Shown here one piece after another: positions 48,550 to 58,900 of a DNA stretch of 64,000 bases. The notes under the pieces were generated by a model. It was not told where the DNA came from, did no database searches, and worked only from the letters and a program-made list of their open reading frames with translations. Every line of letters begins with the position of its first letter. The first letter of the stretch is position 1. The stretch lies in NCBI GenBank assembly GCA_030620095.1, contig JAUTXW010000325.1, forward strand, positions 372,001-436,000. The letters are read 5' to 3'. Source of the stretch: Kuschelorhynchus macadamiae (lineage: Eukaryota; Arthropoda; Insecta; Coleoptera; Curculionidae). A program made the translations under genes and the position numbers.

Positions 48550-49456
48550 ATTTAAAAAATACTTTTGTTTTTTTTTCACTGGATCCTAACCCCAAATAAT
48601 ACCCCACTCTAATATAACAAGAGGATTGTTAAAATTGTTACTAAAAAAACTAATTATCCAATTTAACTCAAATTTTGCAAAAAATATCAAGTGTTACATA
48701 GGAATGAACTGGTAACATTTTGATATGAATCCAAGATAGCAAAACAACATAACGGCCTAATAAAATATTTAAAAAGTCAGCCTAAAAACATTATTTAATA
48801 AATTAATTTCAATTTTTGTGCAAGAATTAATTGTAATATAGAGATAAATTGGTTTTTTAGTAGTAAATTTTTTTAGTACCACAATTTTACTAGTTGATCC
48901 CTATACCACAATTAGTTATGGCACACAATTTGAAATCAAACAATTAAGCAGTTTTTCAGACTGAATTTTTAAATATTTTATTAAGCCGCCATTTTGTTGG
49001 AATCGTACCAAAATGTTACCGGTTGATTCCAACATAATATTTGCATTTTTTGCAACATTTCAGATAAATTGGATAAGCATTTTTGAATAATTTTTTTAAC
49101 ATTTCAGTAGGCCGCCATTTTGTTTCGCCATATTGGATTTTTACCAAAATGTTACCAGGTCATCTCCATAAGACCCTTAATTTTTTTTCAAAACTTGAAG
49201 TCAATCAGGTAAGTAGTTTTTTCGCAAGGCCGCGAACAGTCACATAGATAGCCAGACCTACGGAATTGAGAAAACATGTTTTTCGTCATCTAAAGACCCC
49301 AAAATAAAACGTGAAGACCTAAAAAAAATCTCGGAGGGTGACTTTTTCACGACAATACTTTCCTTTTACGAGGAAAATAAAAAAATTATAGAAAAATAAA
49401 ACCTATTTAAAAAAAAACACTAAAAAGAAAAAGTATTAAATAATATTTTATTTTAT

Positions 49457-49608
49457 CTTAAAAATTTGATTTTAGACGGCTTCAAACTAATTCTTAATTA
49501 CTTAATCTCAAAAAAAAATTTATGTATTGTCTCGTCTAATATCACGAGTATAAGGTCTATTTACTGTATTTATTAGTTTGAAGCCGATTTCATAGTCATC
49601 ATTTCAAG
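49457..49608. repeat. Hairpin repeat, copy 1
   Basis: Arms of about 34 bp (GACGGCTTCAAACTAA and TTAGTTTGAAGCCGATTTC) enclose a loop with GTCTAATATCACGAGTATAA. A relative lies at 57636-57751. Confidence 0.7.
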
Positions 49609-51573
49609 ATAGAATAAGATATTATTTTTTACTCTTTAATGCTTTTTTTAAACCGGTTTTACTTTTTTATAAATTTTGTTCCATTATTTCTAGTTCTATT
49701 TATACAAAGATTTACTGTAAAGGTCAATTGTACAGTTTTTGAGGCCTAAACCTAAGTTAAAATTTTGCAAATGAAATTTTGTCAGAATCACGGCAGGTAT
49801 AACTCGTATTACATAATAGTATAACTTATACTATTGTATAAAAACAGGCATATTTATAGAAAATCAGCAATAATACACACTGTCAAAAATTAAAACGATT
49901 GGTAAAATTAAACTTCGTGCCATTATAAGTATTCTTAAGTCGGTTATATTTTTTTATAAAAATATTTATAACAGTTTAATTTCTATTGTTCCCCATCAAT
50001 TAAAGTGGAAAAGGACGACGCAACACGCCTCTCAGATCCATTCGAGAATATGCAACGGCCAGGGATGCTACATGAATACAAAAGTTTTGTGTCCCACTTC
50101 CAGCAGTTCGCCTCTATGCTCCCAATGCCATTCATTAATTATAATGGTATAAGGCCGAACGAATGAACATTAATTATTAGGAAATTACACCGGTTGCAAA
50201 GGAAACCGGCAATCTAAAGTTTTCGAGGAAGACAATAGGAGGAGGTTTGTTAAAAGGTGCGATTAGATACGTCAGGAAAAATAATCTGGGCTTCCCAATC
50301 GAATTCCATGAATGTGTTGCAGTTGTGAGTTAAAAGGTAAAAAATAACTTCTACGGGATTAAGATCAAGTGAATTGGCCTTCCAAGCAATTGCCAATAAT
50401 TTAGAGGGTGATAGATCCTCTATGAAGTGCTTAATAATATTTGCCAGATTTAGGCTGCACAGTTAGCGAAGCAAAATAAAATTATAAAGTTAGCACCCAT
50501 TTGATATGCCAATAACTCGTTATAGAAATAAGAATTTTTTTCTGAACACCGAAGCAGTCTATCCCTGGGCGAGCTGAGGATTGGCTTATACCTTTGAAGG
50601 TAATTTGAAAGCTTACTAGGGATATACTTCTCCATTGCCTTATGATAATTGTTTGGGGTTTGATATTTCGTAGTTTGTTCATATAGATTGGTCTCCTTGT
50701 ATCTTTATATCTCGATAACGCTTACATTAAACGTTTATGCTATCAATCCACCTTTTTGTTTAATGTTTAATTAATATCGGAGGTGTATTTAGGGACATTC
50801 TTTCTAAGTCATTTAAAATCACCCATCAAATACATGAAAAATATCATCTTTATATCCCCATACAGAATTTCATGCAGCACATTTGTTGATTGCAAATTTA
50901 AATGTATATGCACAATATTTTTTTAACCGCTGAGCATTAAGAGAGGACTTTATGGTACTTCACAGTGCCACTGTAAGAGGACAGAACAAAAGAAAATACT
51001 TGTCAAGGGGAGACGGTGTAGATTTATTGCAGTATTAATCATGAATATGGATACCGAGAATGAGAGTGTAAATATACAATGCCATATAAAGAACTGTATA
51101 TTTTCGTTAAACACTCTAGTAAACACTTATTTTAATCCTGAATTGTTACACGTTATGTTTACATAATTTTAATAATAAACTAAGACCTGATGTGTATATA
51201 CATACTGCTATAACAAAAACCAGTTAACTAGAAAAATGTCAATATGCAGAAGGGCTGCAACGGTAGGGATACTCTCTGTCTTACAAAAACAATATTCGTC
51301 ATTAATTCTTAATTTTTTCTAAAAATTTTCTATAAGATAAAACACCAACATCCAGTAAACACTAGCATAAAATTATATTAAACATTACATTAATTTAAAC
51401 CATGTATATATTTTTTATATATCATAATACGTCTTAAGGCGTTTATCGAAAAAAAATCGACCTGCTTGAGCCGCTTTTTAAACAAGAAGTGTAATCTAAA
51501 ATAATATCTTATGAAACTAGTGCTTTAAAATAATAGTAACCATTTTTATATTATAGTATATTCAAAATCGGTA
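49609..51573. other. Mostly non-coding; possible Tc1-type relic
   Basis: On the minus strand at about 50410-50270 the frame reads LLAIAWKANSLDLNPVEVIF, close to the W.ANSPDLNPIE catalytic end of Tc1-like transposases. The 61-codon frame upstream (50635-50450) is not recognised. The rest shows nothing I can support. Confidence 0.4.
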
Positions 51574-52150
51574 AATTTCTTTTACCCAGAACTTCCCTCG
51601 TTATGAATATTTCCTTTTATTAAGAATAGTGAAGTTTAACCCAATTTAGTTCACTACACAGTCATTTTTATAACACATACATACTGTCTTTTCAAATATT
51701 TTATTAGGCGTCATTTTGTTCCATCACATTGGATTCCTACCAATATTTTACCAGTTTCTACCTATACCACATGTCACATTTAATTTTTCTGGAAAATTTA
51801 AAGTCATTTGAATAAGATTTTTTTACGTTGATCTTTTAAAAAATTTATTTTGTTTTCGCCATCTGACAAAATTTGAAGTTAATCTAATAAGTATTTTTTT
51901 CAAGCTGATTTTTTAAATATTTTATTAAGCCAACATTTTGTTTTGCTATATTGGATTCATACCAAAATGTCACCAGTTCTTTCCTATGTAGCACTTGATT
52001 TTTGTGCAAAATTTAAGGTAAATTTTATAATTAGTTTTTTTAGTAATAATTGTTTAATATTTCACTAGGCCGCCACACACTGGATCTAAGCATAGGGAAG
52101 CTCGGGACATTGGTCTTATTAACATTTTTGAAATATTCAAGATGGCGGAC
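51574..52150 (+). repeat. A-B-C-D repeat, truncated copy
   Basis: Starts AATCGGTAAATTTCTTTTAC with ACTTCCCTCGTTATGAAT, then modules A, B and C in order. It stops at the next GGCCGCC (about 52075), where unrelated sequence follows, so module D is missing. Confidence 0.75.
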
Positions 52151-53319
52151 ATCATAAGTTGATTGGGTGGTAAAGGCCATGACACAGGGTTTATTTTGGA
52201 GTTCTGGGTTTTAGTAGATTTTTATAGTTTTTTTCTATATTGCTTATATTCACTTAAGTATCACTAAAAAGGATGGGGATGAACCTACTGCGTGTCTAAA
52301 AAACTGTGTCAATTTTGGTATATAATGAGCCACAAAATAATTCAAAAAAGTATTTTTTTGTAATTTTTGAGGAACATTATGTACAGAATGACGACATACC
52401 TAAATACTGTACAAGGGGAATTTATATAAAATTTAAAAAAAATACTTTTTATACAGGATGTTTTTAATACCTAAGACCATTTTTACATAGTTATTTTCCA
52501 TTTTTAACTCTAGAACCTATTATTGGTATAGTATGAACTAATTATGATTATACTCGTAAATATTTGGAACTATTGCTAGTTAAATATCCTAGAAAATATA
52601 TATAGTGTCTAAAAATAAGCTCTTAGAACAACAAAATTGAAATAAAATTATCTGCACCTATCTTTACCTTTTTAACATGAAAACATCTCGCGAAACATAA
52701 TAAAAATTAAAAAATAAATAAGGATAACCAAAATACCAGTGAAATATACATAGTGTAATACAAATATGATACCTAAGGCAAATAAAAAAAAAATTATATA
52801 GATGATATTAAAATATCCTACTTATATTAGTACCATTTTTAGATATAATTAGAAAAATGTTTCTATAAATATAGGAAATACGATTTTTGGTCATAACCTG
52901 TCTACAAAAAAAAATCACACACTGCCACCAAAATTAACGCATATTGAACAATAACTTACATTTTACTTATCGGATTAATCTAATAAATATAAAAATTCTC
53001 AGCATTAAAATTTTAATTAAATTTAAAATAAACATTTTAAAATCTCGAATAATACTACTGTCACCGCAATGTTGGGGATCTGTCAGATTTACTTACAGCA
53101 AGGTATAGTTTATGCCTCAGAGGCAAAGTTGCTTGGACACTTTTGGCCATTTTTTTAAAAATTAAAAAGTATTTATTTTTTGCTATATTTTTAAACACAA
53201 AATTATGTACTCTACCCCCCAGTTAAGATACATGTTTTAGATATCCTGTTAATGTGATGTTGTTCTATGATGATCTCTATAGCTAAATATTGTGCGCAAA
53301 ATTTGATTAAATGTAAGTA
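52151..53319. other. Non-coding, nothing recognised
   Basis: AT-rich, no supported feature. Confidence 0.4.
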
Positions 53320-53655
53320 AGTTCAGATTTTTAAATTTTAGTCGAACCAGTTTTTTCATCAATTTTTGCTATACAAAATTTATACGAACATTATTACGCC
53401 ATTTTTTCGCCATATTGAATTTTTACCAAAAGTAACATACCCGTACGACCCTCAATTTCTGACCAAAATTCAAAGTCATTCGGGTAAGCATTTTTTAGCT
53501 ATGCCGCGAATAGACAGACGGACAGACAGACAGACTGACGGAATTGGGACAACATATTTTTCGGCATCTAGGGACTATGAAACCTAAAGATCTGAAAAAA
53601 TGTCGGAGGGTGATTTTTTCACGATTACAATAATTTCCTGTTAAGGAAAGTAATA
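53320..53655 (+). repeat. A-B-C-D repeat, C/D-module copy
   Basis: CGCCATATTGAATTTTTACC, GCTATGCCGCGAATAGAC, a GACA run (GACGGACAGACAGACAGAC), then the tail TTTTTTCACGATTACAATAA. Confidence 0.8.
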
Positions 53656-54500
53656 CCAAGTGTTGGAAGTGGAAGTTGTCTTGTCAACCATCAATTTCAC
53701 ACGCGTAATTACATAATTTTTCTTAAGACCACAAAGAATCTTCAGCAGAACTTTTATTACTTCCCTCGTAAAAGGGAAGTATTGTAATCGCAAAAAATCA
53801 CCCCCCAAACTTTGGTACGAATTCCATATGACGAAACAAAATAGCGGCTTAATGTTTAACCAATTTGTCTGTTTTTTTTAATTAATCTACAATAGCCGTA
53901 CTTTGGGTCGTGATAGTAATTTAAATTGGATTGGTTTTTGCACATGAAGTCCATGATGTTGGTTTTAATATGATAAAAAAAAGCTTGTCCAAGTTGCCCC
54001 CCCCTCTCCCACTGGAAGTCATTAAAGCATTTTATTAGATTATTTTTAAATTATCAGTTTAATTTCATTCATTCATTTGTTGATGATAGTCAGTTGTTAC
54101 AAAGTCATCAGTACAATTATGCCCCTTAACCGAGATTTTATATGTTCATGATTTTTCACATAACAGGGAATTATTGTAATTGTGAAAAAATCACCGAGAT
54201 TTTTTCAGATCTTTACGTTTCAATTCCGTCGGCCTGTCAGTCGATCTGTATGTTTCCGGCGTAGCTAAAAAAGTAATTATCCGATTGATTTCTAATTTTG
54301 GTCAAAAATTAAGGGTCACATAAGGATGACCTGGTAAAAATCCAATGTGGCGAAACAAAATGGAGGTCTAGTGAAATGTTAAAAAAAACATTACTAAAAA
54401 ACTACTTACCCAATTGACATAAAAGTTTGTACAAAAATCAAGTATTATATAAAAATCAAATGGTCCAAAATAGCGAGACAAAATAGCGTTTAATAATATA

Positions 54501-56110
54501 CGAGCCCAGTCGCATATGTATTGGACCAAAAAGGAATTCGTAAGAGATATTTGTTTTTGTTAACTAGTATTTATTGTACATAACATAAATTCAGCAAATA
54601 CAACTACGTTTATTTGATAGTATGTAGTATTAACAATTAATCAACAATATTCCTTATCTATATCACTAACAATAATAATGATGAAAAAAAAATATTTTTG
54701 TTAGGCTTGTCGCATATTAATTGGACCATAAAAATTTGAATAATTTGCCACTGTTACCACTGAGTACAGTCACCTTTTTGTTTTATAACTGCATCAAGTC
54801 TTGCTTGCATGGTGTCTACTAATGTTTTACAATATTTTGGTTGGAAGTTATCCCAGATTTCCTGAATTGTGTCCTTTAATTCGGGAATGGTGCGGACGGG
54901 ACTGGTTCGTAGTTTTTTTTATTTGATGCCATAGTGTTTCGATAGGCGATAAGTCGGGGCTACTAGATGGTCATTTTAAAAGAGGAATATTCATTTCTTG
55001 CAGCCAGAATGTTATGGTTTTGGCAGTATGGCATACTGGAATATGAATCCTCCCTCTAGCAATTAAATCTCATCAATAGAAGGAATTAGTTCTTCTTGTA
55101 AAATTGACGTATACTTTACAGCATTGACGGTACCATTAATAAAAAGAAGACGACCAACCCCTTGTGAAGACATGCATCCCCATACCAGGATGGAGTCTGG
55201 AAATTTAACTTTTCTATTGAGGTAGTCTCTATGATATTCCTCCCCTTGCGTTCAGATAATTCGAATTCCTGAATCACAACACATACTTCAAATTTAGACT
55301 CGTCGCTCCATATAACGGAATCCCACTGACGTTGTCGATTTCTTTTTTGTTTTTGCGACAAAAGCGGTTTTTCCTTGTTTCCTTAAATTTGTTTTTTTTT
55401 TGTATTTTGCTATAAACTTACTTTGTAGAAGTATATTTCTCAACCAGATGTCTTTTGAAATGGTTTACCAATTGCATCTACCCATTTTACAGCTAACTCC
55501 CGTGATGAAGCTCGAAGATCTTGTTTAATTAGTGTACGGAGAGCCCGCTTATCTCTTTCTGTAATTTTCGAAGAACGACCAGACTTCGCTTTTAACCGAA
55601 CATTTCCACTTTTTTTGAATTGGGAAATAATATTTCTTATTGTCCCTTGAGAAATGTTTAGATTTTTTGCAATACTATGTCCAGAGAGACCATTTTTGTG
55701 GGCACTAATATTGGAATTTCCCATATCATAGAGAGTGCTTTTGCGTGAACCATTTTGACAACTAAACAGTTTCAAAGACTCAAATATTAATGCCATCTTT
55801 GTTTAGATTAGATATTTACCTTAATAAATTTTATATCAGATGTCACTAAGTAATCACGCGGTTTTATCTGAGTGCATGCGTTTTTGGCCCAATTAATATG
55901 CTCCAAGCCTAACAAAAATATATTTTTCTAATCATTATTATTGTTAGTGATATAGATATGCGATATTTTTAATTAATTGTTAATACCACGTACTATCAAA
56001 TAAACGTAGTTGCATTTGTTGAAGTTATGTTACATGTAGTAAATACCAAGTGACAAAAATAAAATTATTTTAAATATGCCCTTGGTCCAATACATATGCG
56101 ACTGGGATCG
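54501..56110 (-). mobile_element. Tc1-like transposon with about 225-bp TIRs
   Basis: CGAGCCCAGTCGCATATG at the left and, reversed, CGATCCCAGTCGCATATG at the right, flanked by TA (54499-54500 and 56111-56112). The inverted similarity extends over about 225-235 bp, with blocks AACTACGTTTATTTGATAGT and ATATCACTAACAATAATAAT shared by both ends. Total 1610 bp. The one gene is on the minus strand and is broken. Confidence 0.9.
54780..55796 (-). pseudogene. Tc1-like transposase (DDE), decayed
   Basis: The N-terminus (55796-55440) has a helix-turn-helix (GLSGHSIAKNLNISQGTIRN) and GRSSKITERDKRALRTLI. After a break comes WDSVIWSDESKFEVCV with the first aspartate (about 55325), then SILVWGCMSSQGVGRL-type text in another frame. 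The region of the second aspartate is damaged: FQ is followed directly by CHTAK-like text, with the usual HDNAP lost. A stop precedes PSSSPDLSPIETLWHQIKK (about 54960-54900), which holds the catalytic glutamate. Clearly Tc1-like, non-functional. Confidence 0.88.
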
Positions 56111-56914
56111 TACTTAAAAATCCAGCCCGGAAAACCTACTTAATGAATTGATTTAAAATTTTGTGCAATAATTAGTAATGGTATAGAGATGAATTGGTAA
56201 AATTGTGGTGCGAATTCAAGATGGCGGTCAAATAAAATGTTTGTAATTGTCAAAAAAAATCACCAGGTTTTACATACCTTTACGTTTTAGCATCCGTAGA
56301 GGTCAAAAGATATATTTTAATAATTTCATCGATCTGTATGTCTGTCATTTCGCGGCATAGCTTAAAAACTATGTAACCAATTGACATCAAATTTTGGCCA
56401 TACATTAAGGGTCATATGGGAATGACCTGATTTTGGTAAAAATATAATATGGAGGAAGAGGGTGGCCTAGTGAAACGTTAAAAAAATTATTACAAAAAAA
56501 GTAATTATCCAATATTTTGCACAAAAAACACGAGTTACACAAGTAACTGGTAAAGTTGTGGTACGAATTCCTGACGGCGAAACAAAATGGCGGCCAAATA
56601 AAATGTTGAAAAAATCAACCTAAAAAATCTTCTTATTCATTGACTTTAAATTAGTGATAAGCTGGTGGATGTGTAATAGTAATGTAAAAACTACTTTGTC
56701 AATGTATTTAAAATTATGACCAAAAATCACGTGTGGTATAAGTGGAAAGTGTAATAAAATATTGGTAGGAATCGAATAAGGTGGAACAAAACGTTGCCCA
56801 ATACAAATATTTGAAAAGACAGTATAAATGCCTATGTATCTAGATTGGATCGCACTTCACTATTCAGAACGAGGGAAGTTTCAGGTGAAAGAAATTTACA
56901 GATTTTTCTTGGAA

Positions 56915-57635
56915 GTCACCAGTATTAATTCTAGCTCCCTTTTAAATTTTATCCCAAATGGGCGATTTCTTTTAATTCAAGTTAAAAAACTAAATTATCC
57001 TAAAACATACACACGACATTCTCACTATCAGGATTTTTTAAACCATTTATTTCAACCTACATTTTAATTTATTAATAATTGCCGATATGTCTATAAATAT
57101 TCAATTTCCAATCATTAAACATCAATCAATCTGACAGATAAATAAATAAATTATTAGGTGTTCCGCATAACATGCTAAAAGTACTTAGTAAAACAACCAT
57201 TTGCTGCAGAAAATCACACTTATTTTAGGATTTTAAATTGTCAAGTGTTTAAAGTAATTGAGAAAACAGCTGGTAATTATTAGTTAACAATAATTGAATT
57301 AAAATTGATTCGCAAATAATGCCTTAAGGTATTTGTAGTTTATCAACAAGGAAATGATAACAAATATCATAATAACAGTTTTAGTCGTCAAGTTTAAAGC
57401 TGTTTTCTCGCGCTAAAATTGGTTGAACCACGTTCGAATAATTTCAAAATAATGCATTCTTGCGCTGAACTAATGACGTCACATCGAAATGGGATTCAAG
57501 TATTTCCAAACACAATTTCTGCTCGTTTCAAAACCAGGCGCGTGTGCGCGCTGCCAAATTTAAAACTATAAAAATGTTTATAATAAAAATAAAACCCAAA
57601 ATGTCAAAAATTTTATTATAATATTTTATTTCACT
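56915..57635. other. Non-coding, nothing recognised
   Basis: No supported feature. Text before the following hairpin (AATATTTTATTTCACTTAG) matches that before the hairpin at 49457. Confidence 0.4.
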
Positions 57636-57751
57636 TAGAAAATTTTACTTTGTAAAGTTGGCGCCCAACGTATTGATGTCTAATACCACTAGTATAATTT
57701 CTTCCTGTCGTCATTAGTCTGGCGCCGACTTCATAGAGTAAAATTTTCCAG
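57636..57751. repeat. Hairpin repeat, copy 2
   Basis: Arms GAAAATTTTACTTTGTAAAG..TTGGCGCC and CTGGCGCCGACTTC..TAGAGTAAAATTTTC enclose TGTCTAATACCACTAGTATAA, close to the loop of the hairpin at 49457-49608. Confidence 0.7.
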
Positions 57752-58475
57752 ATGAAAAAGAATGTTTGTTTCGTCCGGGTCTGGTACGATTTAATACATC
57801 TCGATTTTTTTACCTTTTTTGGTTTTGTTAAGAAGCTTACCCTAAATTTACTATATTTAAGTAAAATAAAAGCGTGGATGAAGCATGTTTTTTATTCAAA
57901 AAAATCACAAAACTTTCCACAAATAACCAATAAACTTCAGAAATATCACTGCTTTTCCAATGCTAAAACTGTCAATTTTAAAGTTTTTGACAAAATACAG
58001 AAACTAAATTATATAAACTGTTGCCAAACTTTCTTGATTTTCTTCAAATATACAACAAATAGTATAACCTAACCTAACCTAACCCGTTATGAATCACAGG
58101 ACCCTAAATCGCTTTCGTCAATCGCGCCACTTTACAGTGCGCGCATATTTCAGATATGATTTTAGCATGTGATTTTATAGCTTTAATGATGGTTTTATCG
58201 ACGAACCTAGGCTAACCTAACGCTACCGGGACAAGTCCACTTAACAGTATAGGTTTTGTTAAAAAAAACCTTGCGCGCTTTTTTTACAGGAAGCCTAACC
58301 AATGCTAACCTAACCTAATCCGCATTTTTATTAATCATAAACCAAAAAATACTAAACAAAATATGTGTAGAAGTGGTTGCCTACTTACTGTGAAAGATTG
58401 ACCTTAAAATTAATGGAAGAATCTCCCTTTTTGCTGATAAATATTTTGGATAAAACTTTAATGATGCAATATTGA
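57752..58475. repeat. Non-coding with CCTAA motifs
   Basis: Four CCTAA-type repeats in a row at 58064-58084, and further CTAACCTAACCTAA near 58306. At 58240-58350 the reverse complement matches the TTAGG-bearing repeat at about 430-580. Such short runs are interstitial, not a telomere. The 106-codon frame at 57752-58072 is not recognised. Confidence 0.55.
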
Positions 58476-58900
58476 ATACGTAGAGTCGGTTAAATTCCTG
58501 GGTTTAAATATAAATAGCAACCTAAAATGGTCTAATCATATTGACACCTTAACTAAAAAACTTTCTACCGCCTGCTTCGCCATTCGATCAGTTTCAAAAG
58601 AACTAGACGTTCCTTCTGCCAGACTTACTTATTTCTCTTTATTTGAATCCCACCTCCGCTATGGCCTTCCCTTTTGGGGCTGCTGTACCATCGAGCAATT
58701 TCGTAGTATTTTTATGCTTCAAAAGAGAGCCATTCGTTATTTGTTTGGTCTAAATAATAGAGCTCACTGCCAATACTATTTCAAAAAACATGAAATATTA
58801 ACACTTCCTGCATTATTTATTTTGGCGCGCTCCCAGAAAGGCCACAACATGTATACCCTACCAGAAACTCTAGGCATGATATTTATCTTCCCATTCCTTC
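58476..58900 (+). pseudogene. Non-LTR retrotransposon, C-terminal fragment of polymerase
   Basis: The frame reads EYVESVKFLGLNINSNLKWS, then NHIDTLTKKLSTACFAIRSV, SHLRYGLPFWG, FMLQKRAIRYLFGLNNRAHC and HEILTLPALFILARSQ, typical of the part of Jockey/CR1-like polymerases downstream of the active site. No RT core and no endonuclease are present, so this is a short relic. Confidence 0.82.

Larger units (their letters stand above)
46368..48857. repeat. Large palindrome, arms of about 725 bp
   Basis: The left arm, about 46368-47090, runs from CAATTTATCTCTATATTAC to ATCTGGGAAATATCTGA. The right arm, about 48126-48857, is its reverse complement, from TCAGATATTTCCCAGAT to GTAATATAGAGATAAATTGG. The arms are almost identical, with a few substitutions such as those in the hammerhead-like motifs. 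The spacer is about 1.03 kb. Confidence 0.9.
45875..49382. repeat. A-B-C-D repeat complex with palindrome and tandem units
   Basis: Starts like a normal copy (AATCGGTAAATTTTCTTTAC, CGGAATTTCCCTCG), with a TA run at 45980-46040. Modules A (about 46199), B (about 46330) and C (about 46455) follow. The C module is then broken by a 216-bp tandem array. The middle (47090-47760) holds two reversed D modules. The right half mirrors the left, and 48860-49382 closes with forward modules and a D tail ending TTCCTTTTACGAGGAAAATA. Confidence 0.78.
53758..56914 (-). repeat. A-B-C-D repeat, inverted copy split by a Tc1-like element
   Basis: Begins with the reversed tail ACTTCCCTCGTAAAAGGGAA, GTATTGTAATCGC, has reversed D and C modules to 54500, the Tc1-like insertion 54501-56110, then reversed modules to GAACGAGGGAAGTTTCAGGTG (about 56869) and the reversed start near 56914. 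The element inserted at a TA inside the repeat. Confidence 0.72.

Noticed and set aside
46600..48640. Calling the hammerhead-like motifs functional ribozymes
   Set aside because: Core has one extra base before stem II and several copies carry core mutations, so activity cannot be claimed from sequence alone.
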